Origin: JAFDZV01 sp964455525 | GTDB lineage: Bacteria > Bacteroidota > Ignavibacteria > OLB7 | Assembly: GCA_964455525.1 (NCBI GenBank) | Contig: CAYVWR010000002.1 | Span: 434,001-498,000 of the forward strand | Direction: 5' to 3' | Length of the DNA: 64,000 nucleotides | Part shown: piece by piece, positions 54,857 through 64,000 of the stretch | How positions within the stretch are numbered: the stretch's first letter is position 1 | Layout: every line of letters begins with the position of its first letter | Program-made: the position numbers and the translations under genes | The notes under the pieces: generated by a model | Databases searched by the model: none | Seen by the model: only the letters and a program-made list of their open reading frames with translations | What the model was told of the DNA's origin: nothing

Positions 54857-57800
54857 ATGCAACCATTGCGACTGAACATTGCCGCGTTGAAAGTGGAACG
54901 TCCGTTCCGATTCAGACGGCAGGGGCGATTGATCGATGAGATAACCTCCGCCCCCGAGGGGCTGAAGCTCTCGCGCAGAGCGTTGCTCGGACTCTCGGTA
55001 ACAGGTGCTGCCGCGCTCGGCGCGGCAATCCCTTCGATGAAGGCGGTTGGCGCTACCATGCTCGGCGAGTTCACGATCGCCGGGGATCGCGATCGCGTTG
55101 CCTTTCTGCTGGGAGGAAAGGAGCGATGGGTGATTGATACTGCCCGCTTCGCTGGCGCTCCCACGCTCTCGCTGCAACGGCAGGGATCGCTGATCCGTGT
55201 AGCCCTTCGTGATGCCTTCTTTCCCGGCACTAACCTTCCGGCCGACCTTGAATGCGAGGTGCGCCCCGGATTGTTCGGCAGGACGCTGTGCCTGGCGATG
55301 AACCTTGGGCGGTTCAAAACGGAGGTGCCGCTGGAACGGTGGTTGATCGGTGCGGAGTCCGCACGGTCGATGGTTGAAACCCGTCTGGATATCTGCGGGC
55401 TTGGTGCCGCCGGAAAGCTCTCGCTGGATGGATGTGCCGAAGCCGCGTTCTCGCCCGATTGGACGTTGCGCCTGGATGGGACGCAGATCGCCAGAGCCGA
55501 TGGCATCGGTGGGAGCATCGCTGCCGATGGCGCGCTGCTTATGCTGCTGGTGCCTGAGGATCGAAGCCTGCTGAGCCTCCGGTTGGCGAAACGCACCCTC
55601 GTTTCGTTGGATCGTGGCAGGCAGGAATGGGTGATCGAGCCGAGAATTGCACGGGAAGGTTCCTGGACCATCCGTGGCCGTAATGGTGCCTTCGACCGGC
55701 TTCATCTTGAGGCCGGGGAGGATGCGCACGGCGAGGCGTATCGTGCCATGATGGTTGAGGGAACCGGCGATGGAAGCCACCTTACGGTGCACCCTTCGGC
55801 CGGGCTGACCGGTGGCGATGGCTCGACGTTCGGGCTTCCGTTGCGGCGGGCACGATATGCCGTCGCCTTCGAGCCTGATGGCGAACGCTCTGCTCTGGTG
55901 GCTTGTTATGCAGAGGAGCCGGTCTGGCTTCATACGCCGGGCGGGAGCGTGCTTGTCGGCGACGGCGAGGGGGCTGGACATTTCGAGCTGCATGGCGGCA
56001 GTGCTCTGCCCGGACATGCCGAATGTACCCCGGCATTGCTCGGTACCTTTGCCCCCGCAATGTCATCGAAGCTGATATCGCAGCCGGTGCCGGCCGAAAA
56101 AGGGGCGCTTGTTGCCTTTGTTGCCGGTGCCGCGCACCATGTGCGCGAGGGGCTGGCGGGGCTTCTGCGTTTTGATCCCTTTGCCCCGGATGATCCGCCC
56201 TCGCTCAAACTGAAGAATCTGCGCGTCTCGTTCGTTCGCCCGGAGGATCTTCTCGTTCTCGATTTCGAGTTCGTGAATATGAGCCTGAGTGCCGGGCCGA
56301 ATCAGATGCTGACAAGCACGGGCGGCAGCTCTTATATCATCCTTCACTTTGCCCCACAGAATATCGCCGAGCAGGCGTTTTTCGAGGCTGATAAAAAAGT
56401 GCCGGTCGGGATACCGAAAAATGCGGATGGTTCGGCACACCAGCCGCCCGACCCCGATCAGGGCAAGAGCAGCGATGAAAGCCCGACCCCTCCTCCGGTG
56501 CAGTCCCGGTTCTCCGGCCCAAGCCGCCTGGTCTTCAAGGTCCCGAACGGTGCGCGCCCCATTCCCTACGACCTTGAATCGCTCCTGGAGCGATGCCGGG
56601 AGTACTCGCTGAGCGTTGCCCCAACGGCCCTTCCGCCAAAGCAGCCGCCGTTGCTGTTTGTGATCCCAGGGATGTTTGAGACGGTCGGGAAGTATGATCT
56701 CGACACCATCTTTCAGCTTGATGAGGCAAAAGGCGGAAACTTCAAGGCCAAGTCCTCGGCGCTCTCGGTGCAGAAGTTCGGCTCGATAACAAGCTTGCCG
56801 CCAGCAGGCAGAGCAATCCCTCCGGCCAATTCAAAGGCGGGCGATCTTATCCTCCCGGATATCTCCCGTGTGGAGGAACTCATCTTTGAAAAGAGAAAGC
56901 AGGAACGCACGGCCCGTTCCGGCCTTGCCAAGCTTATCGAGGCTGAGAAGATCAATCAGTTCGAGAAGGTGGGGATCTATTTTACGGCAATCAAGCCGCA
57001 GCTACGAAAGCCGAGCGCTACCGAGACCGCTATCGAATCGCCGTTCAGACTTATCATTTCTCCCCATGCGCTCTCGGCCTGGACGCATGCGATCAAGCCG
57101 GTTATCTCGCAGAAAACCGGACGTGCCGAGCTTTGGCACACACGTCTGGCGGTACGAAAGGAAGGGGGGATGCCGGACGAGGATAACCGGGCGCTCCGAA
57201 CGATCCGCGCTATCTGGGCGCGCTCGAACCCGGCCTACAGCAGCGGGACGCCCGCCAGCTTCGATCAGAACAACCCGGAGAGCTTCAATCCTGAGAATGC
57301 TGCCGGTTGGCCGAAGCATGGGAATGTTCCGTTCCGTATGTCGCTTGATGGATTCGACCGGCATAACATCGTTCACCTGAGCGCGAACCAGTACCTGAAG
57401 TACCTTCGTAGCGATTACGATCCCGTGCCGATCGGCGTTGATCGGCTTATGCTCTCCTCGCTCGGCGCCTGGATGGATGTCCGCGGCGCATGGGACCGTC
57501 TGCCAACCGGGCTTGCGGTAGAGGAGTGGAGGCACCGGGCGGCGATGGGGCGTGATAACTATGTGAGAGTTGTCTATGCGGGCTTCCTCTTTCCGTTCGG
57601 CCATCGTGCATCGCTTGTCAAGGTGACCGAGCGGAAGTTTCAGCCCCACCCCGGAAGCCCCTCCAGACAGGTGGCGTATCTGCGCCAGAGGATGTTCATC
57701 GTTGTACGCGAACAGGATAAGGTGTTCGGCGCAACCAACCTTGCCACCGATGCGGGCGAATCGTACGATCTGATGATGCCGTTCAAGCGGGTCAGGATTA

Positions 57801-60022
57801 CTACGCTCGTTACCCCGAACCTGGATGACCCCGCCGCAAGCGATTATCCCGATGGTCTGTTGCAGTCGGCCTTCTGGCCACGTGTGGGCCAGAGCGATTT
57901 CCAGTTCCATCTGGTGATGGAGGATCTCGACGGCCAGACCTCCGAGCTGACCATGCCGTTGCAGTTTGTCGGCAAGGAGATCGCCGACAAGCCGGATCGT
58001 GGCACGATCGCATCAATCGCGACCATGTACCAGAATGCCTCCGGCGCCGAGGCGCTTGCTCGCCGCACACGCCCGTTCAATGGGCAGAAGGTGGCGTTTG
58101 CGGCAAGCTCGAAGCCTGGAGATACCACCTTCGAGACCGAACTGGTCACGTTCGGCGCGGAGGTTCCGCCGCAGAGCGCCTACGCCAAGCTTCCGGCCCA
58201 GTTCCCCAGATTCTATCCTGTTGTCCGCAAGGTGAAGCTTTCCATCCCCGCAATCAAACATCTGGTCGGAAACGATAGCAGGCCGGAGGTGAAGTTCAAT
58301 GCATCGTACCTGAAGGTAGGCTTTGGCGGCAGCGGGGCGGCGAAGAATGCCGGCGAGGTCTTTCTGGAAATGCTCGGCGGCAGCGCCGTCGATCTCAAGT
58401 TCAGTGGCAAGGGGGACCGGGCCGGCGGGCTGATGCATCCGAATATGCAGATCTCAGGACTCTCCCGTACAATGGGGCCGGTGGCCGGCAGCCTTGATAT
58501 GATACGGCAGGGAACCTTCAACCCCGAGCAGTTCTTTGGCGCGCTTGGCGCAAAGCTCTTCGGCGCTATTGATCTGTGGGATATCGTCAAGGCGGTCGGG
58601 CTGGATCAGGGGCTTGATCTGGTGCCGAAGTTTGTGACCGAGGCGTTAAGCGCGGTGGAGGGGTTCATAAAGGATATCGAGACCTTCAAGGCAACGCTCG
58701 ATGCCATGCCGGGCGCGGTCGCATCGGCCGCCACCACGCTGAAGGCCGATATCGACAAGATCATCAAGAGCATCATCACCTTCGATCCTCTGGCCCTGCC
58801 GGGAGATCTCAGCACCTTCGTCGGGCATGTGACCAGCATGATCGGCGCGATCCCCACCGTCCCCGGGCTTAGCCCTGCTCTTCGCAACGATGCCCTCGCA
58901 CGGTTGCAGCAGTTCAAGAGCACCTTGAGCGATATCGACGAGTTCGTGGCGATGGTCAAGAGCTTTGCCGATGCCATCGAGATGGCCAAGGAAATGAAGG
59001 TCCGGTTCGAGTGGCGACCGAAGATCGCGTCGTGGGGATTCAATCCGGCAAAGCCGCTCTTTATCCCGAACAACGAGCGGGGATTCTATGTGTCGGTGGA
59101 GCTGCGGGCAAAGACCGATGGCAGAAGCGAGCCTTCGGCGAATATCAGTTGCGGCATTGATGATTTTGTGCTGGATCTTATCGCTCCGGCAAGTTTTATA
59201 AAGCTTCACTTCAAGACCATCCAGTTTTTTGCCAGCACCGGCAAAAAGGCCGATGTCAACGTGGAGCTGAACCGGATCGAGTTTGTCGGGGTGCTCTCGT
59301 TCGTCGAGACCTTGAAGGAGCTGATCCCGCTCGATGGGTTCAGCGATCCACCTGCTCTGGATATTTCCGAGAAGGGGATCGACGCAAGCTTCTCGATCGC
59401 CATCCCCAATGTCTCCATCGGCGTTTTCAGCCTTCAGAACATGAGCCTGGCGGCCGGCTTCACCATCCCGTTTATCGGCGAACCCCTCAGCGTCCGCTTC
59501 AACTTCTGTACGCGAGAAAATCCGTTCAACCTTACTGTCTCGATGTTCGGCGGCGGCGGTTTTTTCGGCCTGACGCTCAACCCCGCAGGGGTGCAGATTC
59601 TGGAGGCGGCCTTCGAGTTCGGTGCCTGCGTCTCGCTCGATTTCGGCGTTGCCAGCGGCAGCATCTCGGTTGTGGCCGGGATCTACTTCAGAATGGCAAA
59701 CGAAGGGGGAACCGATACCTGTACGTTGATGGGATACTTCCGGCTGCACGGAGAGGTTGATGTCCTGGGGCTGATCTCCGCCTCCATTACGCTTGAGCTG
59801 AGCCTGAGCTACGAGTTCAGTTCCGGCAAGTGCGTGGGCCGTGCCACGCTGACCATCGAGGTGGAGGTGCTCTTTTTCAGTGCCAGTGTGGAGATAGCGT
59901 GCGAGCGGAAGTTTGCGGGCGCCAAGGGCGATCCATCATTTGAGCAGTTGATGGCGCCGTATGTGGAGAACGGCGTCGAGGTGCGACCGTGGGATGAGTA
60001 CTGTACCGCGTTCGACTGGTGA
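54857..60022 (+). CDS. Giant protein with Tat-like segment, unrecognised family
   Basis: 1721 residues from ATG 54857; ATG 54773 would add 28 residues with three cysteines and has no better ribosome site. A twin-arginine segment (LKLSRRALLGLSVTGAAALGAA, Arg40-Arg41) fits a Tat signal, although the 38-residue N-region is unusually long. Residues about 60-1250 appear beta-rich and globular without recognised domains; a Pro/Ser-rich linker lies near 545-565. Residues about 1285-1400 are helical (VEGFIKDIETFKATLDAM, RLQQFKSTLSDIDEFVAMVKSF). The last 320 residues are regularly alternating beta strands with a Gly-rich turn (FGGGGFFGLTLNPAG), ending in a few Cys-containing strands. An extracytoplasmic or surface role is inferred. 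The next giant gene follows after 43 nt. Confidence 0.8.
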   Translation: MQPLRLNIAALKVERPFRFRRQGRLIDEITSAPEGLKLSRRALLGLSVTGAAALGAAIPSMKAVGATMLGEFTIAGDRDRVAFLLGGKERWVIDTARFAGAPTLSLQRQGSLIRVALRDAFFPGTNLPADLECEVRPGLFGRTLCLAMNLGRFKTEVPLERWLIGAESARSMVETRLDICGLGAAGKLSLDGCAEAAFSPDWTLRLDGTQIARADGIGGSIAADGALLMLLVPEDRSLLSLRLAKRTLVSLDRGRQEWVIEPRIAREGSWTIRGRNGAFDRLHLEAGEDAHGEAYRAMMVEGTGDGSHLTVHPSAGLTGGDGSTFGLPLRRARYAVAFEPDGERSALVACYAEEPVWLHTPGGSVLVGDGEGAGHFELHGGSALPGHAECTPALLGTFAPAMSSKLISQPVPAEKGALVAFVAGAAHHVREGLAGLLRFDPFAPDDPPSLKLKNLRVSFVRPEDLLVLDFEFVNMSLSAGPNQMLTSTGGSSYIILHFAPQNIAEQAFFEADKKVPVGIPKNADGSAHQPPDPDQGKSSDESPTPPPVQSRFSGPSRLVFKVPNGARPIPYDLESLLERCREYSLSVAPTALPPKQPPLLFVIPGMFETVGKYDLDTIFQLDEAKGGNFKAKSSALSVQKFGSITSLPPAGRAIPPANSKAGDLILPDISRVEELIFEKRKQERTARSGLAKLIEAEKINQFEKVGIYFTAIKPQLRKPSATETAIESPFRLIISPHALSAWTHAIKPVISQKTGRAELWHTRLAVRKEGGMPDEDNRALRTIRAIWARSNPAYSSGTPASFDQNNPESFNPENAAGWPKHGNVPFRMSLDGFDRHNIVHLSANQYLKYLRSDYDPVPIGVDRLMLSSLGAWMDVRGAWDRLPTGLAVEEWRHRAAMGRDNYVRVVYAGFLFPFGHRASLVKVTERKFQPHPGSPSRQVAYLRQRMFIVVREQDKVFGATNLATDAGESYDLMMPFKRVRITTLVTPNLDDPAASDYPDGLLQSAFWPRVGQSDFQFHLVMEDLDGQTSELTMPLQFVGKEIADKPDRGTIASIATMYQNASGAEALARRTRPFNGQKVAFAASSKPGDTTFETELVTFGAEVPPQSAYAKLPAQFPRFYPVVRKVKLSIPAIKHLVGNDSRPEVKFNASYLKVGFGGSGAAKNAGEVFLEMLGGSAVDLKFSGKGDRAGGLMHPNMQISGLSRTMGPVAGSLDMIRQGTFNPEQFFGALGAKLFGAIDLWDIVKAVGLDQGLDLVPKFVTEALSAVEGFIKDIETFKATLDAMPGAVASAATTLKADIDKIIKSIITFDPLALPGDLSTFVGHVTSMIGAIPTVPGLSPALRNDALARLQQFKSTLSDIDEFVAMVKSFADAIEMAKEMKVRFEWRPKIASWGFNPAKPLFIPNNERGFYVSVELRAKTDGRSEPSANISCGIDDFVLDLIAPASFIKLHFKTIQFFASTGKKADVNVELNRIEFVGVLSFVETLKELIPLDGFSDPPALDISEKGIDASFSIAIPNVSIGVFSLQNMSLAAGFTIPFIGEPLSVRFNFCTRENPFNLTVSMFGGGGFFGLTLNPAGVQILEAAFEFGACVSLDFGVASGSISVVAGIYFRMANEGGTDTCTLMGYFRLHGEVDVLGLISASITLELSLSYEFSSGKCVGRATLTIEVEVLFFSASVEIACERKFAGAKGDPSFEQLMAPYVENGVEVRPWDEYCTAFDW

Positions 60023-60065
60023 AGCGGCAATCCAATATCAACCATTGAAATAGTCCGAGCGATCT

Positions 60066-63000
60066 ATGGCAGGCCAAAAAATCATCTGGACAGCGCTTCC
60101 GCATGGCACCGACGGGAAGATGCTGAAGCTCTCGGTGTTTGTCTCGCCCCGCCTGATGCCGGGGGCTGTGCGGACGCTTGACCAGTTTCCCGACTTCTGG
60201 AATCCGGCAACGGGACATTGGCCGGCAAAAGTCAGGACGCTGGAGTTTTTCGCCGAGATCGACACCGATCCGGCGCTCCTGCCTGCCAAGATAGTGCCGG
60301 TGGGGCCTTATGGCGTTCAGTACCACGACCCGGAGCTGTGGGAGGGGGTCTTTACAGCAAAGACGCCGGTTGCGCCGTTTGAATACTCGGACTTCAGGCC
60401 TCGTGTGATCCGTTCCTATCCGGTGCGTGGCGTGATGGGCCTGCTCAGAAATTTCTATACGAAGATCGCCGAGAAAAACCCGGAGGAGCATCCGAATACA
60501 GTGGAAGATCCCGATCTGGTGGAGCTGCGGAACTCGCTCGGCCCGATCAATTTCCAGTTTGATAAAATCATGAGCCGGAGCATGCCACGGCTGCCCGACC
60601 TGGATCGCTACCTCAAGGAGAGCCGGGTGCTCGATTATAGCGGCTATAACTCCTATGGTTTTGCATCGTTCGAGCAGTTCTCCTTCTTCCAGGCACAGCG
60701 CTTCTACGATCGCTCTGAATGGAAGGAGCCGTACCGCGAGAAGCCGAATCTCAGCCTTGTCCCGAAACGTCTGAAAAGACCTGACATCGACTTCCATCAG
60801 ATCCTTGCCGCCCTCGGCGACTACCCGGAGCTTATGCGGCGCCTTGGCGTGGTGATCGAACTGCTTGTGCCGGCGCCGACAACGGCGTTCAACAAGATCC
60901 GTGTTCGCCTGAAGTCGGGGGGCAGTGGGTTCAGCGATGCCAATGCGGTGTTTCCCTGGACCTGGTGCACAAAGGATGGCGGATTCCGTCCGCTGCCACG
61001 GCCGGGGAGCAACGATATCGTGGATGGCATGCTGGGGCTGAAGGGGGCCAACGATCTATACGCGAAGTCGAAGGATAGGATGTACGATGTGGTGCAGGCC
61101 GATCCCGATGGAAGCGCTTTGAAGACGGTTGATTTCAGTGCCAATCTTTTCCGGCTTGTTATGCCGAAGGATCGTGCCTATACGACGCCCGATGGTGCGG
61201 CGCTCCCCGCGCTTCGCTCCGGGGGCATCGGCGTTGTGAAATTTAATCGTGCTGCCGCTCTGTCTGCACAGTTTGTAAGGGGGGCCGCCAGAAATCTTGC
61301 GGCCACATCCGGCGCTCCCGGCACTATTGAACTCTATGCCGATGATCTTGTCCGTGGCTACCGGCTCGATGTGGATGATGGAGAGCGATGGCGCTCGCTC
61401 TGCCGTCGCGATGGCACCTATCTGCTGACGGCCGGGCATAAGCAGGTCCTTACCATCGACGATGAGGAGGGTTATGTGAAAGGAGCATCGACCAGCTCGA
61501 AGGATGCCGGTTCAAGCGATCTGTATTTCCACGAGATGATGTTCCGCTGGGATGGCTGGAGCCTCTGCGCGAAGCGGCCAGGCAAGACGATCGCTCCGCA
61601 AACGTATAATCCCGATGGTACCCCGAAGGCCGCGCAGGGAGAGATCGTGACCGCCGAGCCGTCGAAAGGGGAGAAGCTCCCCCCCGGCGTGCATCTCGAT
61701 ACACGTTTCAAGGCAACCAGGGGAACGCTTCCCAGGCTTCGCTTCGGCAGCACCTACCGGCTGCGCGCCCGCGTTGTGGATCTGGCCGGCAACAGCGAGC
61801 CGCATACCTCCCCCGACGCATCGCAGGCCACCGACAAGATCACCTATGGCCGGTTCGAGCCGGTCAATCCTCCGGCTCTGGTTCTGCGTGCCCCTATTAC
61901 CGAGGGGGAATCGGTGGAGCATATGGTGATCCGCAGCAACTTCGATCTGTCGGCCCAGGAGTATGCCGGAGGGCTTAATACAACGACCGGGCTGAAGATC
62001 TACGCCGGGGCAAACGAGCGCCATGTGGCCGCCCCAAAAACATCGCAGTTGTCGGCCGAGCTGCATGGGATGTTCGATCGCTTGCTTGCGGCCGGTTCGC
62101 GCGGCGTCGAGCGCGCCTACAACATCTCGAAAAAGGAGTTCGGGACGTTCTTCGATCGCGAGATCATTGATATCGACAGTGGCGTATCCACGCCGCTTCC
62201 CGACCCGCTGGCGGTGCAGCTTGTGACGCCACCGGCGCTACAGGAAAATCCGCCCTATCCGATTCTGAAAGGAGACCCGGAGGCGTTCCCCCCACAGTGG
62301 GTGATCGACCCGCTCGACCCCGATGCTGCTTCGGTGGCGGCCGGTCAGTTCCTGATTCATCGCGAGGAGAAGATGCTCCTCCCTTATCTCCCCGATCCCG
62401 TTTCGCGTGGCCTTGCGCTCAAGGGGCTTCCGGGCGATGATGGGGTTGCCTTGATCCCGTTCTCCGGCGAGTGGCCCCTGCTCGACTGCTTCCGAATCAG
62501 AATCGAAGAGTTCCCCGATCCGGTTGATTACTGCGATGGCACTAAGCATGTGGGGAGGTTCAAATGGGACCAGGGAGCGATGCTCCTGACAGTATATCTT
62601 GGCAAAGGAGAGATTGCCCGTGTGCGTTATAGCTCCTTTCTGGGAGGAGAGGATCTTCCCCAGATGGGGATCGTGCAGTGGATGAGCGCTTCCTCACGGT
62701 TCAATCTCCTGAAGGGGCTGCTTATCAGGGGGCAGCACTGGATGGTCACGCCGTACCGCGAGCTTGTGCTGGTACATGCGGTGCAGCAACCCCTCTGCGC
62801 GCCGACGATCACCGAGCTGAAGGGCTGGAAGGAAAATCTCGGCCAGACGTTCGCCGAGCTTCACGGATCATTTTTTCTGAGCGTTCGCAGCACCGGCAAG
62901 CTTGAACTGCTGGCGGAGTGGGACGAGCCGGTCGATTTCATCACCGAGCCTGTGCCGCGCGACGATGCATCGAGCGCCGATTATAAGCCGGTGCATGGGC

Positions 63001-64000
63001 AGGCCCATGTCTTCGAGGCCAGGATCGAGGAGTTCTATCCCGATCAGCTCCCGGTTCCAATACACTCCTTTCCCCCTGGGGCAACAGCCCTCGAAGAAAA
63101 AAGGAGGGCCGGAATGGCCGTGGTGCACCCGGAGATCTATCGTCATGAGTTCGGCGATACCAAACACCGCAAGGTGAACTATCGTCTGCTTGGCACTACC
63201 CGTTTCCGCGAGTATTTCCCCCAGCAGATCATCTGCAATCCGGCAAACCTCTCCCGGCAGGGAGAGGAGTACCGTGTAAGCATCCCCAGCTCCGCTCGCC
63301 CGGATGCGCCGAAGATTCTGTATGTGATCCCGACCTTCGGCTGGGATACATCGCAGAGGATCGGCAACGATATCGTCAGCCGCCGCTGTGGCGGCGGGCT
63401 TCGCGTGTACCTGGATCGTCCATGGTATTCCTCCGGCGAAAGCGAGATGCTGGGGGTTGTCCTTCTCAGCGGGGGCACAGGCCTTGCCTCGATCAAGGGG
63501 GGCGGCTTCAGCGATGCTCTGAAGCCCTATGTAACACAATGGGGGAGCGATCCGATCTGGGGGTCGGAAACCCTTGGCCCCGGTCCGGGCACCGGCGATT
63601 TCCCGCTGGCCAGCAACCCGGAAGGGGGAACGGCCAGCGGCCTGAGTCTGGACGAGCTGCGTGATGCTGGCGGCAAGCCCTATCCGGTGGTGAGCGTTGC
63701 CCCGCATGAAGTTGAGTACGACCCGGATCGTAAGCTCTGGTTCTGTGATATCGTGGTTGACTCCGGCAACACCTATTATCCCTTTATCCGCCTGGCGCTT
63801 GCCCGCTATCAGCCGAACTCGATCCCGGATGCGCACCTGTCGCGTGTGGTGCTTGCCGATTTTGCCCAGATAGCCCCGGACCGTGTTGCCGCCGTCACGT
63901 TCGATTCAGAGGTGAAGATCCGGGTGATGCTCTCCGGCGCCCACGGCATCAACACCTTTACCAAGGGGGAGGGATTCAATCCGAACGACAAGAAGACCTT
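60066..64000 (+). CDS. Giant protein, unrecognised family, runs off the window
   Basis: Open from ATG 60066 to the right edge: at least 1311 residues, 3' end missing. It begins MAGQKIIWTALPHGTDGKML without a signal peptide or membrane segment. It has Trp/Tyr-rich, beta-rich composition. Recognisable landmarks are few: a PDFWNP motif early, YRLRARVVDLAGNSEPHTS (an Ig/fibronectin-like edge, about residue 565), and repeated Asp/Pro-rich linkers. It follows the Tat-type giant by 43 nt, so the two are probably co-transcribed and may act together. I vaguely associate this N-terminal pattern with large uncharacterised proteins of other phyla, but I cannot name a family. Structural or secreted-complex roles are speculation. 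Confidence 0.8.
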   Translation, partial: MAGQKIIWTALPHGTDGKMLKLSVFVSPRLMPGAVRTLDQFPDFWNPATGHWPAKVRTLEFFAEIDTDPALLPAKIVPVGPYGVQYHDPELWEGVFTAKTPVAPFEYSDFRPRVIRSYPVRGVMGLLRNFYTKIAEKNPEEHPNTVEDPDLVELRNSLGPINFQFDKIMSRSMPRLPDLDRYLKESRVLDYSGYNSYGFASFEQFSFFQAQRFYDRSEWKEPYREKPNLSLVPKRLKRPDIDFHQILAALGDYPELMRRLGVVIELLVPAPTTAFNKIRVRLKSGGSGFSDANAVFPWTWCTKDGGFRPLPRPGSNDIVDGMLGLKGANDLYAKSKDRMYDVVQADPDGSALKTVDFSANLFRLVMPKDRAYTTPDGAALPALRSGGIGVVKFNRAAALSAQFVRGAARNLAATSGAPGTIELYADDLVRGYRLDVDDGERWRSLCRRDGTYLLTAGHKQVLTIDDEEGYVKGASTSSKDAGSSDLYFHEMMFRWDGWSLCAKRPGKTIAPQTYNPDGTPKAAQGEIVTAEPSKGEKLPPGVHLDTRFKATRGTLPRLRFGSTYRLRARVVDLAGNSEPHTSPDASQATDKITYGRFEPVNPPALVLRAPITEGESVEHMVIRSNFDLSAQEYAGGLNTTTGLKIYAGANERHVAAPKTSQLSAELHGMFDRLLAAGSRGVERAYNISKKEFGTFFDREIIDIDSGVSTPLPDPLAVQLVTPPALQENPPYPILKGDPEAFPPQWVIDPLDPDAASVAAGQFLIHREEKMLLPYLPDPVSRGLALKGLPGDDGVALIPFSGEWPLLDCFRIRIEEFPDPVDYCDGTKHVGRFKWDQGAMLLTVYLGKGEIARVRYSSFLGGEDLPQMGIVQWMSASSRFNLLKGLLIRGQHWMVTPYRELVLVHAVQQPLCAPTITELKGWKENLGQTFAELHGSFFLSVRSTGKLELLAEWDEPVDFITEPVPRDDASSADYKPVHGQAHVFEARIEEFYPDQLPVPIHSFPPGATALEEKRRAGMAVVHPEIYRHEFGDTKHRKVNYRLLGTTRFREYFPQQIICNPANLSRQGEEYRVSIPSSARPDAPKILYVIPTFGWDTSQRIGNDIVSRRCGGGLRVYLDRPWYSSGESEMLGVVLLSGGTGLASIKGGGFSDALKPYVTQWGSDPIWGSETLGPGPGTGDFPLASNPEGGTASGLSLDELRDAGGKPYPVVSVAPHEVEYDPDRKLWFCDIVVDSGNTYYPFIRLALARYQPNSIPDAHLSRVVLADFAQIAPDRVAAVTFDSEVKIRVMLSGAHGINTFTKGEGFNPNDKKT

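Noticed and set aside
1..64000. CRISPR array, tRNA/rRNA genes, insertion sequences or prophage
   Set aside because: No regularly spaced repeats, cloverleaf-like segments, transposase motifs or phage structural genes were found in the gaps or coding regions.

Overview
The window reads as a chromosomal segment of a moderately GC-rich, Gram-negative bacterium of the FCB group. The best fit is the Ignavibacteriota/Kapaibacteriota/Chlorobi side of Bacteroidota. The reasons are a PorV-family outer-membrane protein, a protein with a type IX secretion (T9SS)-like C-terminal domain, a GWxTD-domain protein, a TonB-dependent receptor with an N-terminal carboxypeptidase-regulatory-like domain, and lipid-A/LPS-type acyl- and glycosyltransferases. 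Almost every gene lies on the + strand; one hypothetical gene at about 33.7-34.2 kb is on the - strand. The phylum is inferred from gene families, not from a marker phylogeny.

Layout. (1) 0.1-11.1 kb: the spc and alpha parts of the ribosomal protein operon in classical order (rplN-rplX-rplE-rpsN-rpsH-rplF-rplR-rpsE-rpmD-rplO-secY-map-infA-rpmJ-rpsM-rpsK-[rpsD]-rpoA-rplQ), ended by a clear intrinsic terminator. The rpsD position holds only a shortened, multiply frameshifted relic. (2) 11.3-15.5 kb: a glycine-rich RRM RNA-binding protein with its own terminator, the ribosome-assembly GTPase EngB, and a serine-metabolism pair (class V aminotransferase and SerA). (3) 16.4-24.8 kb: an outer-membrane/secretion group of a TonB-dependent receptor, a 1302-residue secreted protein with a T9SS-like C-terminus, and a PorV-family protein. 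(4) 25.1-31.6 kb: envelope genes, namely a GWxTD protein, a lauroyl-type acyltransferase, a heptosyltransferase-type GT9, and a GH2-like protein that appears to lack both catalytic glutamates and carries a multi-pass membrane domain. (5) 31.6-34.6 kb: a gene-poor stretch with a membrane-anchored protein of unknown function, a small ORF and the only minus-strand gene. (6) 34.6-44.7 kb: a compact chemosensory cluster (CheR-TPR, tandem CheW, HAMP-less CHASE3-type receptor, CheA with a C-terminal REC, CheB, hybrid kinase) with no flagellar genes and no stand-alone CheY. (7) 44.8-53.2 kb: two P-loop nucleotide/adenylate kinase-like proteins, a UPF1-like SF1 helicase and SMC. (8) 53.6-64.0 kb: an exported, probably lipidated, beta-rich protein followed by two giant proteins of unrecognised family (1721 residues, and at least 1311 residues running off the window). 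The first giant has a Tat-like twin-arginine segment.

The most unusual features are the decayed rpsD inside the ribosomal operon, the pair of giant unrecognised proteins at the right edge, and the membrane-anchored GH2-like pseudoenzyme. No tRNA, rRNA, CRISPR array, insertion sequence or prophage gene was recognised.
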